NCBI GenBank assembly: GCA_009746045.1
Contig: RPFO01002102.1
Span: 89,501-153,500 of the forward strand
From: Mesostigma viride
Lineage: Eukaryota; Streptophyta; Mesostigmatophyceae; Mesostigmatales; Mesostigmataceae
Direction: 5' to 3'
DNA: 64,000 nucleotides
Shown here: piece after piece, positions 24,255-35,626 of the stretch
Layout: every line of letters begins with the position of its first letter
How positions within the stretch are numbered: the stretch's first letter is position 1
The notes under the pieces: model-generated
Seen by the model: the letters and a program-made list of their open reading frames with translations, nothing else
Databases searched by the model: none
What the model was told of the DNA's origin: nothing
Translations under genes and position numbers: made by a program

Positions 24255-25130
24255 ATCTCCTCAGCCAGCGCTGTGGTGCATAGCCAGAGAGCTCATACAC
24301 TGCTCAGTTGCTACCTCGAGGTTGCCGGCTTGAAATGTGCCACCAAACTGAAAGGACTGCACTTGGCCGCCATCATACCTAGCATGAAGAAGCCACTGCA
24401 CAACCCCGGTGAGCCGCTTGGCCACCATACCGCAGTTGTCTTCAACAGATAGTGCAAGGCCAATGGCCTCTTCACAGGCGCGTGCCTTGTGCTCATGCTC
24501 TTGCTCTGGCCCTTGTCAGCATGAGATGCATGCCCTTGCATGCTTCACCATGTTTCTCCAAGCCATCCGTGACTACTTGCTTCAGAAATGTCATTCAACT
24601 CCTGCACGTCCTCAGCCAGACTGTCAAACTAGCTGGTGCCCCATCCCTCACTTTGGTGAGGACTGCGATTCTGGCTAGCAGCTTAGCGATCGTGCGTGGT
24701 TGTGCCCAAGTTTCTGGGTGAGTGGCAGTGGCATTGGAGCAAGAGTTGTTGAGCATGTGCGTGTGTCTATCCTCTTGACAAACAACCCCTCGCACCCCTG
24801 ACATTGAGGAGTTTGGCCATGTGCCAGGTTGCCAGAATTCCGCAAACATGCATCATAGGGAAATAAAGGATGGCTGGTTGTGCACACGACATGAGAAAAC
24901 AAAACACACATACCTATCAGGAGGGCAGGCTTGGGTTGCTTCATTGGCGCTGGTTGCAGCGTGCGTAATAATAGCCCGCCATTGGCTTATCCACCCGTGC
25001 CCTTGGCAAGCACGCACAGCCTGAACTGCATGAACTGCATGGATGCGGCCATCCAGGATGCCCTCTGCTCATCATTCAGGGGTGTGAAGGCAGCTTGGGT
25101 GCTGGCGTGTAAGGCAGCTTGTGCATCAGT
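24255..25130 (-). pseudogene. Decayed or multi-exon protein relic, unassigned
   Basis: Non-repetitive coding-like segments follow one another on the minus strand in shifting frames: AAFTPLNDEQRASWMAASMQ (about 25100), LLARIAVLTKVRDGAPASL (about 24680), VVTDGLEKHGEACKGMHLML (about 24580) and EEAIGLALSVEDNCGMVAKR (about 24470). At least two shifts in 400 bp without splice-like borders favour a pseudogene. All-helical character, no family assigned. Confidence 0.35.
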
Positions 25131-25798
25131 GTTTGCCGCCCGGCCGTGTGGCAGCACAGGTAGCTGGCCTATAGCCCGGCCACTGTCCTCTCTCCGCTCT
25201 CACGCAATATGCCACCCTCTCCACAAACCATGACAGTTCTCATGTGCATGCATGTCTTAAGATGCTTGTTGAAGGCAGATGCTTTCAGCTTAGAGATGGT
25301 GGGCACGTATGCAGTGGGTGTTATGGACTCGCAAGCATGTACGTGAAGCCATCAAGCATCCAAGAAAGCCACCAATTGCTTCTGGGTTTTCCCTCGATCT
25401 TCGTGGTCAACCATGCCATGCAACATTACTTGCCGTGAGCACAATGCCAATAAATTGCAGCATGTACAACTAGAGCAAAGCAACAGCTTGGTGATCCATA
25501 GCCCTGCCTGCAAATCATTGCCATCGGCGGCAATAGCGCTGCAAGGCTGCCAGCCAGCCCGTAATATCTTGCCCGCAATCCATCATGCAACCTTCCTAAT
25601 ATCCGTGTGAAGAATTTTTTGACATCCCTAGCCTCTAAGGTTACCTGTACGTCGCTGATGTGAAGAAAAGGCTCGCCATGAAACCGTAGCTCGCTATACG
25701 ATTCATGACGCACTTCCCGTAAGATAAGAAGATGACCAAAAGAGAAACTCCGGAGATGGGGAACTGGTAACATATTCATCCGTGACAAGGTCAGGGCT

Positions 25799-26059
25799 TC
25801 AACAAGGAGTGAATTCGCCCCTAGATATAAGTATGGGAACATACCGCTCGGAGGTATCCATGTCTGCCTTGCGCTTGATGTCTGTTTCGCACACCCCGCC
25901 GCAGAAAGTCGTTCCGGCATTCACCTGCTGACCGCAGTTTGTGCATGTCCAGAGGCTGATAAAAGCCCCAACATCGTGGGCGTCTTTAGAGTCCACAAAG
26001 CATGCATTAAACATGAAGTTCGGGCAAACGCATATATATACGAAGTATGGGTCTGCCAA
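25799..26059 (-). pseudogene. Zinc-ribbon-like exon or relic
   Basis: Minus-strand frame with CTNCGQQVNAGTTFCGGVC, a C-x2-C ... C-x3-C arrangement typical of small zinc ribbons, followed by charged ETDIKRKADMDTSE. The segment may be an exon: TTTTATCAG precedes CCTCTGG, and GAGCG|GTATGT follows. No partner exon was identified. A downstream frame at 25426-25920 overlaps it and looks non-coding. Confidence 0.3.
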
Positions 26060-26620
26060 GCCTGACGCAGCCTTGAAATTGGTCGGAAATATGCGGTAGC
26101 TCAGGAAAAAAAAATTGCAGCGGTAATGAAGAAAGTCGTTCGGTCAAAGTCTTTAGAATTAAAAAATGCGCCGTTTGTGATCGAAACCCCGATCTTAGGG
26201 CGCACTTCATCGGGAAAATTTTTTGCTGCGGTCAGGTGGGGTCGAGAGAAAATCTGCGACCATTCAGGCACCCACCTATGAATGACGCAACATGCTGTTC
26301 GACTCCTCAAATTTTATGGCGAAAAAAAAACAGTGGTGGATCGAATAACACCCTAGGAGGATAATCGTAAAATTTCAGCCTTGATAGTGCCTTTATACAC
26401 GCTCAGCATGGCCTGCCAGACCGCCATGCCTGTCGCCCGGAATTCGGTCACTTCCGTGCACGCGCACACCAAAAATCGCATTTGGCGCCACTTTTCGGGT
26501 ACCGCTTACGAGGGCAGATTTTGGCGCGGCTCGTACCGTTGTGCGTCCATCCTTATTTACACTGGCTGCTTTGCTTGCACATCTGGCTCAGTGCCAGTTT
26601 GCACTTGCTAGCTTGCTAAG
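26060..26620. other. No gene seen
   Basis: No supported feature apart from A-runs at 26106 and 26320. Confidence 0.4.
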
Positions 26621-26626
26621 ACAATA

Positions 26627-27010
26627 ATGCAGCTTGCAAACGGCAAGGGCAAGCACCCGGGTAAGAGCAAAGGCAACCGCACGAGCAAAGGAAAGGGAAA
26701 CTGGAAGAGCAAGCACAAGGCCAAGGAATGGACAAAGGCACTTGTGCTTGCCAAAAGGGCAGGCTCAAGGGAAATGACAAGGGCAGGGGCAGGCACAAGG
26801 GAAGCGGATAAGGGCAAGGGCAGGCGCAAGGGAAAGAGATTAGGACAAGTCAAGCACGAGGGAACGGACAAGGGCAAGGGCAGGCACAAGGGAAAAGATG
26901 AAGACAAGGGCAGGCACTAGGGGAAGGATGAGGGCAACGGCAAACACTGGGGATCAAAGATAGGGGCAAGGGCAGATGCTAGGGTAACAGTTAGGGCAAA
27001 GGCAGGCACA
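26627..27010 (+). repeat. Purine-rich minisatellite (GGGCAAGGGCAGGCACAA type)
   Basis: Degenerate 12-18-bp units rich in GGCAAG and GGCACAAGG, diverging toward 27010. Translated Lys-Gly-rich frames are composition artefacts. Confidence 0.85.
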
Positions 27011-27261
27011 AGAGAAGAATATGGGGCCGTGAAGTATAAGTGGAAATGCGGGTGGCGACATGGGGTTCGATCGGGCCTGCTGATGCAAATGCAGATTTCA
27101 ACTGCAGTGACAAACACAAGCGTAGACATAGGCAACGACAAATTCCTTGCATGCGTGCCTTGCTCTTCACCGGCTGGCTCGTTTGCTAGTTGTCTAACAG
27201 TTTCTACCGATAAACATCACTTGCCATTGTAAGGTCTGCCTTGCTGCCGTGCTAGTGGGTA

Positions 27262-27497
27262 GCTGGGTGATCGTGCTTGTTCCTTGTCAAGGGAGGGATG
27301 CATGTGGAGTAGGTGCATGGGTGGGTGTGCTTGTTCCTTGCCAAGGAAGGGATGCACAAAGGTTAGATAGGTGCACGTGCTTGTTTCTTGTCAAGGGAGG
27401 GACGCACAAAGGGTAGGTGGGGGCACATGGTTGTGCCTCGTCAAGGGCGGGATGCAGGAAGGGTAGGTGGGGGCATGTGGTTGGTCCTTGTCTTTTC
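27262..27497 (+). repeat. Minisatellite of about 57 bp, four copies
   Basis: Each unit contains CTTGTTCCTTGTCAAGGGAG, then GGATGCA and GGTAGGTG; TTGTC/GGGA pairs give a weak internal stem. The array stops at 27497. Confidence 0.88.
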
Positions 27498-27541
27498 ACC
27501 GCCGATGGCGATGTAGCATGCGTTATACATTTATTCGTGCA

Positions 27542-27826
27542 TTAAAAATCACTTAATTCCTTACAAGCGGCCTTAGCCGACTCCATCTGCCGTTGCCATT
27601 TCTCCGTATTGCATTGTCCGGACACGGTTTTTGTGTCGCAGGTCTTCCCCCGTAAAGGCACAAGCTGCCTGCGCGCGGAATTCTGTGCAGACACCTCGGT
27701 TTCCAACACGACGGCTTCCCGCACATATCGAGCTCTAGATGTACAACATCTTCCCCCGGCGCACTTGCTCCCGGATGGAGCTTCTGTGCGGTGCCGACAT
27801 CCCCGGAGCTGTCCTAAGCACTGCAT
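27542..27826 (-). pseudogene. Unassigned C-terminal-like ORF
   Basis: The minus-strand frame ends in non-repetitive, charged sequence (NTEKWQRQMESAKAACKELS) before its stop, which looks like a real protein C-terminus. Upstream codons are less convincing. Family unknown; it may be an isolated last exon or a relic. Confidence 0.25.
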
Positions 27827-28179
27827 GGAAACAGTATTTCAAGCCACGAAGAGAAGCCACGACTTTGATATTGACTTGATATTGTCGTCAGAAGACTTGA
27901 TATGCTCTTTCTGTGAAGGCGTTGGATTTTTGTGCATGACATGTAATCCTGCATGTAATAATGAAATGGTTTATGAAATAGAAACTTGTCTTGCATGAGC
28001 CTTGCTGCAAATGCCATTCATTTTTATTTTTTTTTTCCGGGTAAATGCCGGTGTTAGGGGTTAGGTTGACCGAAATGATAAGTGAAATTCCTTCAGTGAA
28101 ATTCTAAGTGACATGCGTACTGCAATTCAGAACGACATAGCGACATGATAGTGTAGTACCGGTAGTGTACGCGAGAAGC

Positions 28180-28485
28180 ATACGACGTCGTAACGTACGG
28201 GACCGAGTACCGGGATCGTAAACTACCAGGTGGTAAATTACCGTACGTACATTACCACCTCGTATCTTACCACCTCGTATCTTACCACCTCGTATCTTAC
28301 CACCTCGTAACTTACCACCTCGTAATCTTACCACCTCGTAATCTTACCACCTCGTAATCTTACCGCGTGGGATCGTAGGTAGGATCTTAGCGATAACTTA
28401 CTGCGTAGGATCGTAGGCGAGATGTATATAGTAAGAATGATCCGAGGCGTAACTTACCACCTGGTAATTTACGCCTCGGATCCTT
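28180..28485 (+). repeat. TACCACCTCGTAATCT tandem repeats and palindrome
   Basis: Eight or more 16-19-bp units (TTACCACCTCGTA) at about 28250-28370. A 14-bp perfect inverted repeat follows (GATCCGAGGCGTAA and TTACGCCTCGGATC, 28439-28482). Confidence 0.85.
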
Positions 28486-29981
28486 TTTACCACCCTCGGA
28501 CGAAAAGTATAGTGTACTACCAGCGCAGCCTCGGCGACATCAGCAGAGCGCTCAGCGCCCCCGCCCCCGCACAGCCGGCAGCCCCATCGGCTCCCTCCCT
28601 GATCTGCAAGGATGACATCTGCGCAGTGCTGGATCGAGGAGCACGTGACCTGGCCGCTGGCCGAGAAGATGACATCGCTGAACACCACGCTCAACGCGGT
28701 CGAGGCCCGGGTCTCCAATGTGGAAACCCGGGTCGTCCACAAGCTACAACCCCAGTTCATGGCGCTACACACCGCGGCGCATGCAGGCTTCGGAAACGCA
28801 CGCTGCACTTGTCTCTCACCTGTAAGTAACCAGGTGGAGGGCAAGTGCGGCGTGCTCATGAAGAAGCTTGAAGCCATCACCGCCCACACCGAGGCCCTGG
28901 CGGCCACACAGGTCCCAAAGATAGCGGAGCAGACGGCTGACCATTGCATCCCATGCAGCCACCCCGCGGCAGGATGCTGGCGACCGGACCTCCCACCGCT
29001 CTCCTACGCGGACCTGCTGCGGACAGCGACCGCCTCCACCACCGAGGCCGGCCATCGCCACGAAGCTCCAGGAGCTGGAGGACCACCGCCAGGCCCAGCA
29101 ACGGGAGGTCACCGACCGCGCTCGCCGCGGGTGCCGAGTGGTGCTGCGTCGTTTCCCCCAGAAGCCACCTGGGTGAGACGTCAACCTCCCTTGCCGACGA
29201 GCTTAAGGACCAGCTCCTTACCCTCATGGGCCTGGTAGTCGAGGTAGAATTGCGTGGGTGTCACCGCCCTTCCCCACTCACGGGACAAGGCGGCTCCCCC
29301 ACCAGTCCTGCTCACCTTCCCCTCCCGTGAGGACAAGCAGCGGTTCCTCTCCCGTCGCAAGCGGTTGCACGATCGCCTCAACTGGACGCTGGACGACGAC
29401 CTGACCCCCGCTCAGCAGCAGCAGCGACGCGACCTGTGGCATGGGCCGGAATACCTCCGCCATAAGCAGGACCCCCAGAAGCCCAAGGTGTACTGGAGGG
29501 GCGGGGACCTGATGATCAACCACAAGATGTGGACGCCCCCAGCGGGCTAGACTAGCTAATAGCCCTAGCTTGGATCCCTTGGTAGTCACTGCCGCTATGG
29601 CAGCCATGCTTAGAATGTTTGCCTAGCTGTGCCCACATACATAGTCACGTGCGTCGCTAACGCACGGTATACAACCAGCCATAGCCTTAGCTTAGTCCTT
29701 GTACAGCCATGCTACGTCCTGGCTATGACCAGATTCCTTGCCCACGCTCCCTGTTATGCCATGCTCACATGGGTCTTATTGCACCCACGTACAGATTGCA
29801 GGATCGTTAGCGTGTCCGTGTAGCTAGTGTGCCCGAATGCAGCTGTGGCATGCCTTAGGCATGAAGGAGACTGGGGGGTCTCTGCCCTTTCTCCTGTTGT
29901 GCACACACAGGGATTAAAAGCACTTGTGTGCTTCGTGACTCCCCAACAGGAGCACGAGATAATTAATTAATTAATTAATAC
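28486..29981 (+). mobile_element. LINE copy A, ORF1 and 3' end
   Basis: Carries an ORF1 relic, a 3' UTR, the hairpin CGTGACTCCCCAACAGGAGC (near 29935) and an (AATT)n tail ending about 29981. The tail abuts the interior of another copy of the same family (copy B), so A inserted into B. The 5' boundary is approximate and no TSD was found. Confidence 0.75.
28612..29550 (+). pseudogene. L1-type LINE ORF1 protein relic (copy A)
   Basis: ORF1 proteins bind element RNA and act as chaperones in LINE retrotransposition. The first segment (ATG 28612) is a coiled coil (TTLNAVEARVSNVETRVVHK). The frame is lost around 29090-29250. The C-terminal part resumes at 29254 with PPVLLTFPSREDKQRFLSRR and NWTLDDDLTPAQQQQRRDLW, then VYWRGGDLMIN. 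The order 'R-P-x-L-V-x-F ... K ... I-x-x-D-L-T ... R-x-x-L ... G' matches the RRM and C-terminal domains of L1-type ORF1 proteins. Stop at 29550. Frame breaks make this copy inactive. Confidence 0.7.
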
Positions 29982-30412
29982 TGGCGGGGGGACGTCATTC
30001 ACGTCGACCACAAGCCCTGGCAGGCACCCCCTGCCACCCCAGTCAACCTTGGGAATATAGCAGTAGTGTAGATTAGTAAGGCTTAGCCTACCACGCGGCC
30101 CCAGCGCAGGTGCGCCCATAATGGCCATGGATGATGCGTTTCAGAATTTAGCCACGCACTGCCTACCATGGGACCCCGCCATCATGATAATGATGCATTA
30201 AGAATTAGCTCAGCCCTGCCTATACAGAGAGTCACTCTCTGATGAGAAGCCATGCCCTAGCTCTTGTATAGCCGTGATGATCTCCCCCCCCCATGACAGG
30301 CTCCCCCTTAGCTGGGCATAGCTTGATAGATCATGGGGATGCAGGTGCCCTGGTGCACCAAGAGCAAGCGAAGTGTCGTTTACATTCCCACCCTTGCAGG
30401 AAGTAGCTTAGA
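29982..30412 (+). mobile_element. LINE copy B, 3' fragment
   Basis: Resumes inside the ORF1 end (HVDHKPWQAPPATPVNLGNI in one frame), then AATATAGCAGTAGTGTAGA, which also follows ORF1 in copy C (31792) and at 62490. Continues as 3' UTR toward 30412. Confidence 0.65.
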
Positions 30413-32228
30413 ATGTATTATAGGCCATATGCCCCTTCTCGGCATATGAAAGTCTTCTCGGCAATGAAAGTCCGTCTGCAGCTTCGGCAGCAGATTCGCC
30501 CTCAAGCCCGGAAGGCAACGGTGACACTAGTCGTGCACTGGTGGTTGCCCAGCCCCCTCACGGACTTGCCTCGCCCTCGGCATCGCCTGAGCCTAAACGC
30601 AGTCGCCCTGAGGATCCGCCCCCTGACGAGCCGGGCTGGAAAGAAATCGACTTTGACGCCAAATCAGCTGCCTGGTGGACACAAGGCCAAGCAGATCCCA
30701 TCGAGTTTATGAAAGCCGTGTTCTACGGGACGCGCACCTCGCTTCTTGCCCTGTGCAAGCACTTTTACGTCCAACATCGCATCATTTCGCCTACCCGTGG
30801 TGATTTCTTTGAGCCGGATCGCGGGTCCCGCTACTCCCGCCCCCGCCTTCAGCTCCTCGCCCTCTGCTGCCTCCTCGGGCGCTCTGTCGCCGAGATCTGG
30901 GCCCCCCCTCCACCTCCGAAATTCGCTCCCTCATCAACAAGGCCATCGCACAGCACGTGACACCCCTGGCCGCAGATGTGGCGGCCATGGGCGGCACGCT
31001 GGCTGCCGAGCTTCCCCTCCTCTCCTCCACCACCACCGCCACCTCCAAGCTCCTCGCCGCCACCTCCACCACCACCGAAGCCCTCAACGCCCAGCTCCTC
31101 GCCATCGACAAGCGCCTGCAGGACAATGCCATAGCCATCGAATGCTTGCAGAACACCGCCGGCATCACTGCCCAGGCGGTGAAGGACATCGCCGCTCGGC
31201 CAGCCCCTGCTGGCCCTGCCGGCGATGCTCCTCCCATCACCACCTGGGCGGACATGCTGAAGCAGCACGCCACCTCCACCACCTCCGCCGTCGCCGCCCA
31301 GCTTCAGCAGCAGACGCTGGACCTCCGCGAGGAGGCCGAGCTCGCCAAGCGCAGCCTTAACGTCATAGTCAAGCACTTCGACCCGCTGCAGGACGAGACC
31401 TCCGAGACCCTTGCCCTGGCGTTTGAGAACAAAATCCTTGTCCCCATGGCTATCACTGGTAAGGGCAAGCCGCGGGGGTGACCCGCCTTCCCCGCTCGCG
31501 GGGTAAGGCCGGCCCCTCCCCCTTGCTCCTCACCTTCGACACCATGGCGGATAAGATGGAGTTCCTCAAGTGTCGCAAGCGGCTTGGGGGGACCGCCTAC
31601 ACGCTGGACGACGACTTGACCTTGACGCAGCAACAACGGCGACGGGAGTTATGGCCGACCTACCTAGATCCAGCTTCGGCAGACGGCGGGGCAGAAGCCG
31701 GTCTACTGGAAGGGGGCGGACATCTACGTCGCCCACAAGCCCTGGCAGGCGACCCCTGCAACCCCAGCCACCCCAGCCACCCCAGCCTAGGGAATATATA
31801 GCAGTAGTGTAGACTAGAAAGCTTAGTGACGTGGCCATGTATGCCTACGTGATGGGCCCACACCCGCCCTTGCAATAGCCGTAGCAATGTCGAGTCATGC
31901 TTTGCCCATGCAGGGAGTTACTCCCTGCTGAGAGGCCATGTGTACCCTAGCTATAGCCTAGCCACATACCTTCCACCCCATATGTCATGCAGGCCTTCTA
32001 GGCCCTCTCCTCAAGCCCCCCCTGGGTGCCTGTGCTTGTTTAGGAGGCATGAACCATCATGGAGGTGCAGGTGCACCTAGTGCACCCAGAGCAGGTGATA
32101 GTTGTACATCCTACACCTGCAGGTTGTCGCCCTGATTGTATTACAAACCCATAGATGCCCCTTTCTCAGGGCTATGTGTTACATATGCTCCCCACGGAGC
32201 TATGATTTTAATTAATTAATTAATTAAT
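30413..32228 (+). mobile_element. LINE copy C, ORF1 and 3' end
   Basis: The longest ORF1-bearing copy. After ORF1 the 3' UTR runs to TGCTCCCCACGGAGC (32186-32200) and an (AATT)n tail (32208-32228). The hairpin is a shorter version of that in copy A. No ORF2 is present between ORF1 and the 3' end. Confidence 0.7.
30541..31801 (+). pseudogene. L1-type LINE ORF1 protein relic (copy C), three frames
   Basis: Reads in order across three frames: 30541-30960 (PKRSRPEDPPP, then a segment with FMKAVFYGTRTSLLALCKHF), 30957-31481 (long helical, threonine-alanine-rich coiled coil; RSLNVIVKHFDPLQDET at its end) and 31478-31660 (SPLLLTFDTMADKMEFLKCR, then YTLDDDLTLTQQQRRRELW). The same motifs occur in copies A and at 61-62.5 kb, which supports one family. 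Two or more frameshifts block a full product. Confidence 0.68.
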
Positions 32229-32248
32229 ATGCCCCTTCTCTGGGCTAT

Positions 32249-32596
32249 TAAATTAAATTAAATTAAATTATACCATGCCTCCGTTGGGAGATCATGTAGC
32301 ACATATTCCTTGATGGATGGGTGGGGTGGAAGGAGCCGCGTAATCGAACTAACCTAACTATAATCTAGCTAGTCTAGAAAAGTCCTAACTACCCTACTCA
32401 TCAAAACGCCTCCTCCGCTTGGGGGGAGGTGGTTTGCCCACAGGGTCGGGCGTATGTGCCTTGACAATCCTCTTCCACCGCGTCTTGTTCTGCATGGCGG
32501 TCCAAAGAAGGGAGAGAGAGTGGATGCGGTATTCAAACTGGGCTGGGACCAGTAGGTCATCCAGCAACATCTGTACGTAGTTCGTGACATGTTTCC
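32249..32596 (-). mobile_element. LINE insertion with ORF2 tail, TSD-flanked
   Basis: An 11-bp duplication CTCTGGGCTAT (32238-32248 and 32597-32607) brackets it. On the minus strand it holds about 65 codons of an ORF2 end, a short 3' UTR, the hairpin CTCCCAACGGAG and an (AATTT)n tail. It is inserted, in opposite orientation, into another LINE 3' end. Confidence 0.9.
32394..32595 (-). pseudogene. LINE ORF2 C-terminal fragment
   Basis: Minus-strand reading: MLLDDLLVPAQFEYRIHSLS, then LLWTAMQNKTRWKRIV, TPDPVGKPPPP and a basic RRRR end before a stop. The same W-x-x-M-x-x-K-x-R-W ... TP-x-PVG-x-P signature occurs in the unrelated-locus fragment at 60532-60785, so this is a conserved protein terminus of the family. 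Reverse transcriptase and endonuclease parts are absent because the copy is 5'-truncated. Confidence 0.75.
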
Positions 32597-32665
32597 CTCT
32601 GGGCTATGTGCTACATATACTCCCAACGTAGTTATGTTCCTAATTAGTTCATTAATTAATTAATG
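32597..32665 (+). mobile_element. LINE 3' end, short
   Basis: GGGCTATGTGCTACATATAC, CTCCCAACGTAG and an (AATT)n tail. Paralogous to 32167-32228; it was split by the minus-strand insertion at 32249-32596. Confidence 0.7.
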
Positions 32666-33169
32666 GCAGTGAGAGCTCTAGGGATATGGGCCGGTGTCTC
32701 TGCCCTCCTTCTTGATGTGTAGCAACCAGGCACTCTAATTATGTATGACATGATCCGTGTATCCCCAACGGGACCGCGCATTACAGAAACAGCATTAGTA
32801 CTGTAGTTTTAGTAAACTGGCAAGATCAAGTTCTTTTCCCAAAATAATAAGTACCTGCGGCATAATGGCATTTCACAAATTCGTATTTCTAGAGTATCTA
32901 CACGCAGCTTCACCCCAAAAGGGTCCCCATCAGGTAGCAGTTGAGATTATAGTCCAGGCATAGTGGTCTCACTTCACAGTTGGCAGTATGCCCTGTGCCG
33001 GCATGGCGAGCATGCCGCGGCCAAACATGCTTGTCTCACTCAAAGAGTTGGGGTGCCGAGGCAAGACCCAAGCATGCCGTATCCCATGGTACCGCTCTTG
33101 AGTAATGCCGGCAACTGTGCCACGATCCACAAGTAACCTCCACCATCAAGGCCAAGCGCGACAACCACA
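32666..33169. other. Downstream flank of the thioesterase gene
   Basis: Contains another weak LINE-like hairpin (TCCCCAACGGGA near 32771). Probable 3' UTR of the minus-strand gene; no polyadenylation signal called. Confidence 0.4.
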
Positions 33170-35626
33170 TTATGCCGGCAATCGAGCGGCGATCCACTTC
33201 TTGAGGTCCTCAATCTCCTCATAGCACGACGCGTGCTCCATGCCCGGGTAGGACTTGAGCTCCACGTTGATGCCCGCTGACTCGAGCGCAGGCACGCCCG
33301 TCTTGGCGCAGTCGTACAGGACGATCTGGTCACCCGTGCCGTGGCACCAGAGGACCTGCGAGCAAGTGTGTGCCATCCGGCAAGTACATGCAATGGGATC
33401 CGTCAGCAAGTTGGTCAATGGGATGAATGTCATGGAACAAAGATCTGTGAATAACTGGGAAAGGGTTCATGGGATCTTTCATGCGTGGTGCATGACTTGA
33501 CTATTAAAGAACTAAGAGAGCGGGAATACTCTAGCCATGACACGGCGTTGGAGCGCCACATGTCCGGAATAGTTGTCTATCTTAATAAGAGAACTAAGAG
33601 ACCGGCACTTCATGGTGATAAACAGTGCGGATGTGTGCGCCCTGGAACCCACCGTCCAATGATGTATGGGCAAAGATTGGGCCCAATGACGAGTTAATTA
33701 TTATGTTCCTATTATGTTGAGATTATGGTGAGTTAAATTGGATGCCAATTGGGTCCATGAGGTAAATGGTGTTAGTGAGATCCACGATGAGGAGTCATAA
33801 GTTAAACAAATCCACAATAATAGAAAGACTCCATGGTGATGATCGGGATTTTGTTTGGGTCATGGGACCCATATCCAAAAAGAATGGGACGGACGCAAGC
33901 AGCAGTAGGGCAAGCATCCCATGTCCGATGCTGCCTGTCCTGCCCAATTCTTCCGCAAAGAGCTGCGTATGACTCAATCTAGCAGTCCACAAGTTAGCGG
34001 GTCCCTAAATGACTAGTTAAGAAATGCCCCCCTCCCCCCCCCCTTGTCGCTGTCCTGCGCAACACCTCCTTGGCATCTGGGCATGCCATACAGGACACGC
34101 CACCGCCCCCACCATCCTCCCATGACGCAGTCTAGGTGTAAATGAATCAATTAATTAATCCTCCCATCTGCACATGCACGCGGCACCACACTAGCCTGAC
34201 GCTAGGCACATCACGCTCACCGGGGTCTTGCGCGACTCCTCGTTGGTATCCTTCGCCAGCAGCCGTTTGCTCGGTATCCAACCAGAGAAGGCAGCGATGC
34301 CTGCTAGGGACCTGGGATAGCGTAGGCCACTGCGAAATGTTTTGTACCAATTTTTGGTCCAGTGGGCATGGATGGGGGGGGAGGGATAGGAAGGGAGGGG
34401 GATGGGTAGCGCGGGATGGTGTTAAGGGGAAGAGGAGAGGGGGGGAAAGGGGGGGAAGGCGAAAGGCAGGATGGAATGAGGTAATAGTAAATAAGGTAAT
34501 AATAGTAAGCTTTTATGGGGGAGGAAGGAGGTCCACACACTCAGCAAGCATGTAAGGCGGGAGGAGGGAGGGAGGGAGGGAGGGAGGGAGGGAGGGAGGG
34601 AGGGAGGGAGGGAGGGAGGGAGGGAGGAGGGAGGGAGGGAGGGAGGGAGGGAGGGAGGGAGGGAGGGAGGGAGGAGGGGGAGGGAGGGAGGGAGGGAGGG
34701 AGGGAGGGAGGGAGGGAGGGAGGGAGGGAGGGAGGTAAGGAGTACAATCAGCAAGCCGAGGACAGGAGGGCAGGTCGGGGAGGGCAGGATGGAGGGTGGG
34801 CCGGGGTGGTAAGTTGGCCGGCAGGAGGGGGGGAGCGTGCCAAGGGGGGTCAGTCAATCGTTCACGGTTGTTCAGTCCATCGGTACGAAAAGAGTCAGCT
34901 GGCCTGAATGGGCAGGCAGGCCGGTGAGAAGGGCAGGGATAGTGCAGCATGTGTGAGCTCCCACCCGAGCTGTGGTTTGAATTATACATGGCCAGAGGGC
35001 ATACTGCCATAAGAAATTTGCTCCTTCATACCTGGTGAGGGCCAGGGCGGCGCCCTGGCTGAACCCTCCCAGGACAATGCGTCCAGCCGGCACGCCCGCA
35101 TCTTCGTGTTTCTGGATCATGGCATGCACTTTGCGGACCGCTACATCTAGGGTGAGATCTACGGCCTCCGGCTCCGACGTTAAAGGTATGTCAAGGATAT
35201 CGAACCAGGAGTTCATCCGGAAGCCTGCGCGGCCAGAATGACGCATGCACGCGTACGAGGGATGTGAATTAGGGACACGCCTTGCGACGAAAGGAAAGTA
35301 GGTCGGGCCCCAAGAGTAGGACAATAATTACAAGCTTAGAAAAGCAGATGTAATACACTCGCACACCATCCGCTAACAAACTTGACGGGATAGTTGCGCA
35401 GACGGCGAGAGGTTCCACCGTCGATCGGGTCACCGTCTGCATCAGACCGACCTCCATTGCATGTCACAGGTGAGATGGGCGCGTTTGGAAATTCCCATTT
35501 GACATGGGAGTAGCGGGGCTGCGAAAACTCCTGCTGCAGGTGTGACCAGCCGTCGCCGGTGTCACCCAGCCCGTGCATCCAAAGCACAACGGCCACATTG
35601 GCAACAGCGGCGCTCATGGTTCGCAA
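33170..35626 (-). CDS. Acyl-protein thioesterase (alpha/beta hydrolase, lysophospholipase-like)
   Basis: Predicted cytosolic serine hydrolase that removes palmitate from S-acylated proteins, or acts on lysophospholipids. Four exons join in phase: 35452-35626, 35032-35224, 34221-34311, 33170-33355 (214 residues; family about 220-240). Family marks in order: LWMHGLGDTGDGW (oxyanion region), FPNAPISPVT, MNSWFDI, nucleophile elbow GFSQGAALAL (catalytic Ser), SGWIP, HGTGDQIV (catalytic Asp), MEHASC (catalytic His). The triad is complete. All acceptors are CAG; donors are GTCGGT, GTATGA and GTGAGC. The stretch between the nucleophile helix and LAGIAAFSGW is about six residues short, so an 18-base microexon may be missed. 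The start could also be the ATG nine bases downstream (35617). Confidence 0.88.
34375..34735 (-). repeat. (GGGA)n purine tract in thioesterase intron 2
   Basis: 34560-34735 is almost pure GGGA repeats (TCCC on the transcribed-sense strand), preceded by a degenerate G-rich zone from 34375. It lies between exons 2 and 3 of the minus-strand gene. Confidence 0.93.
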
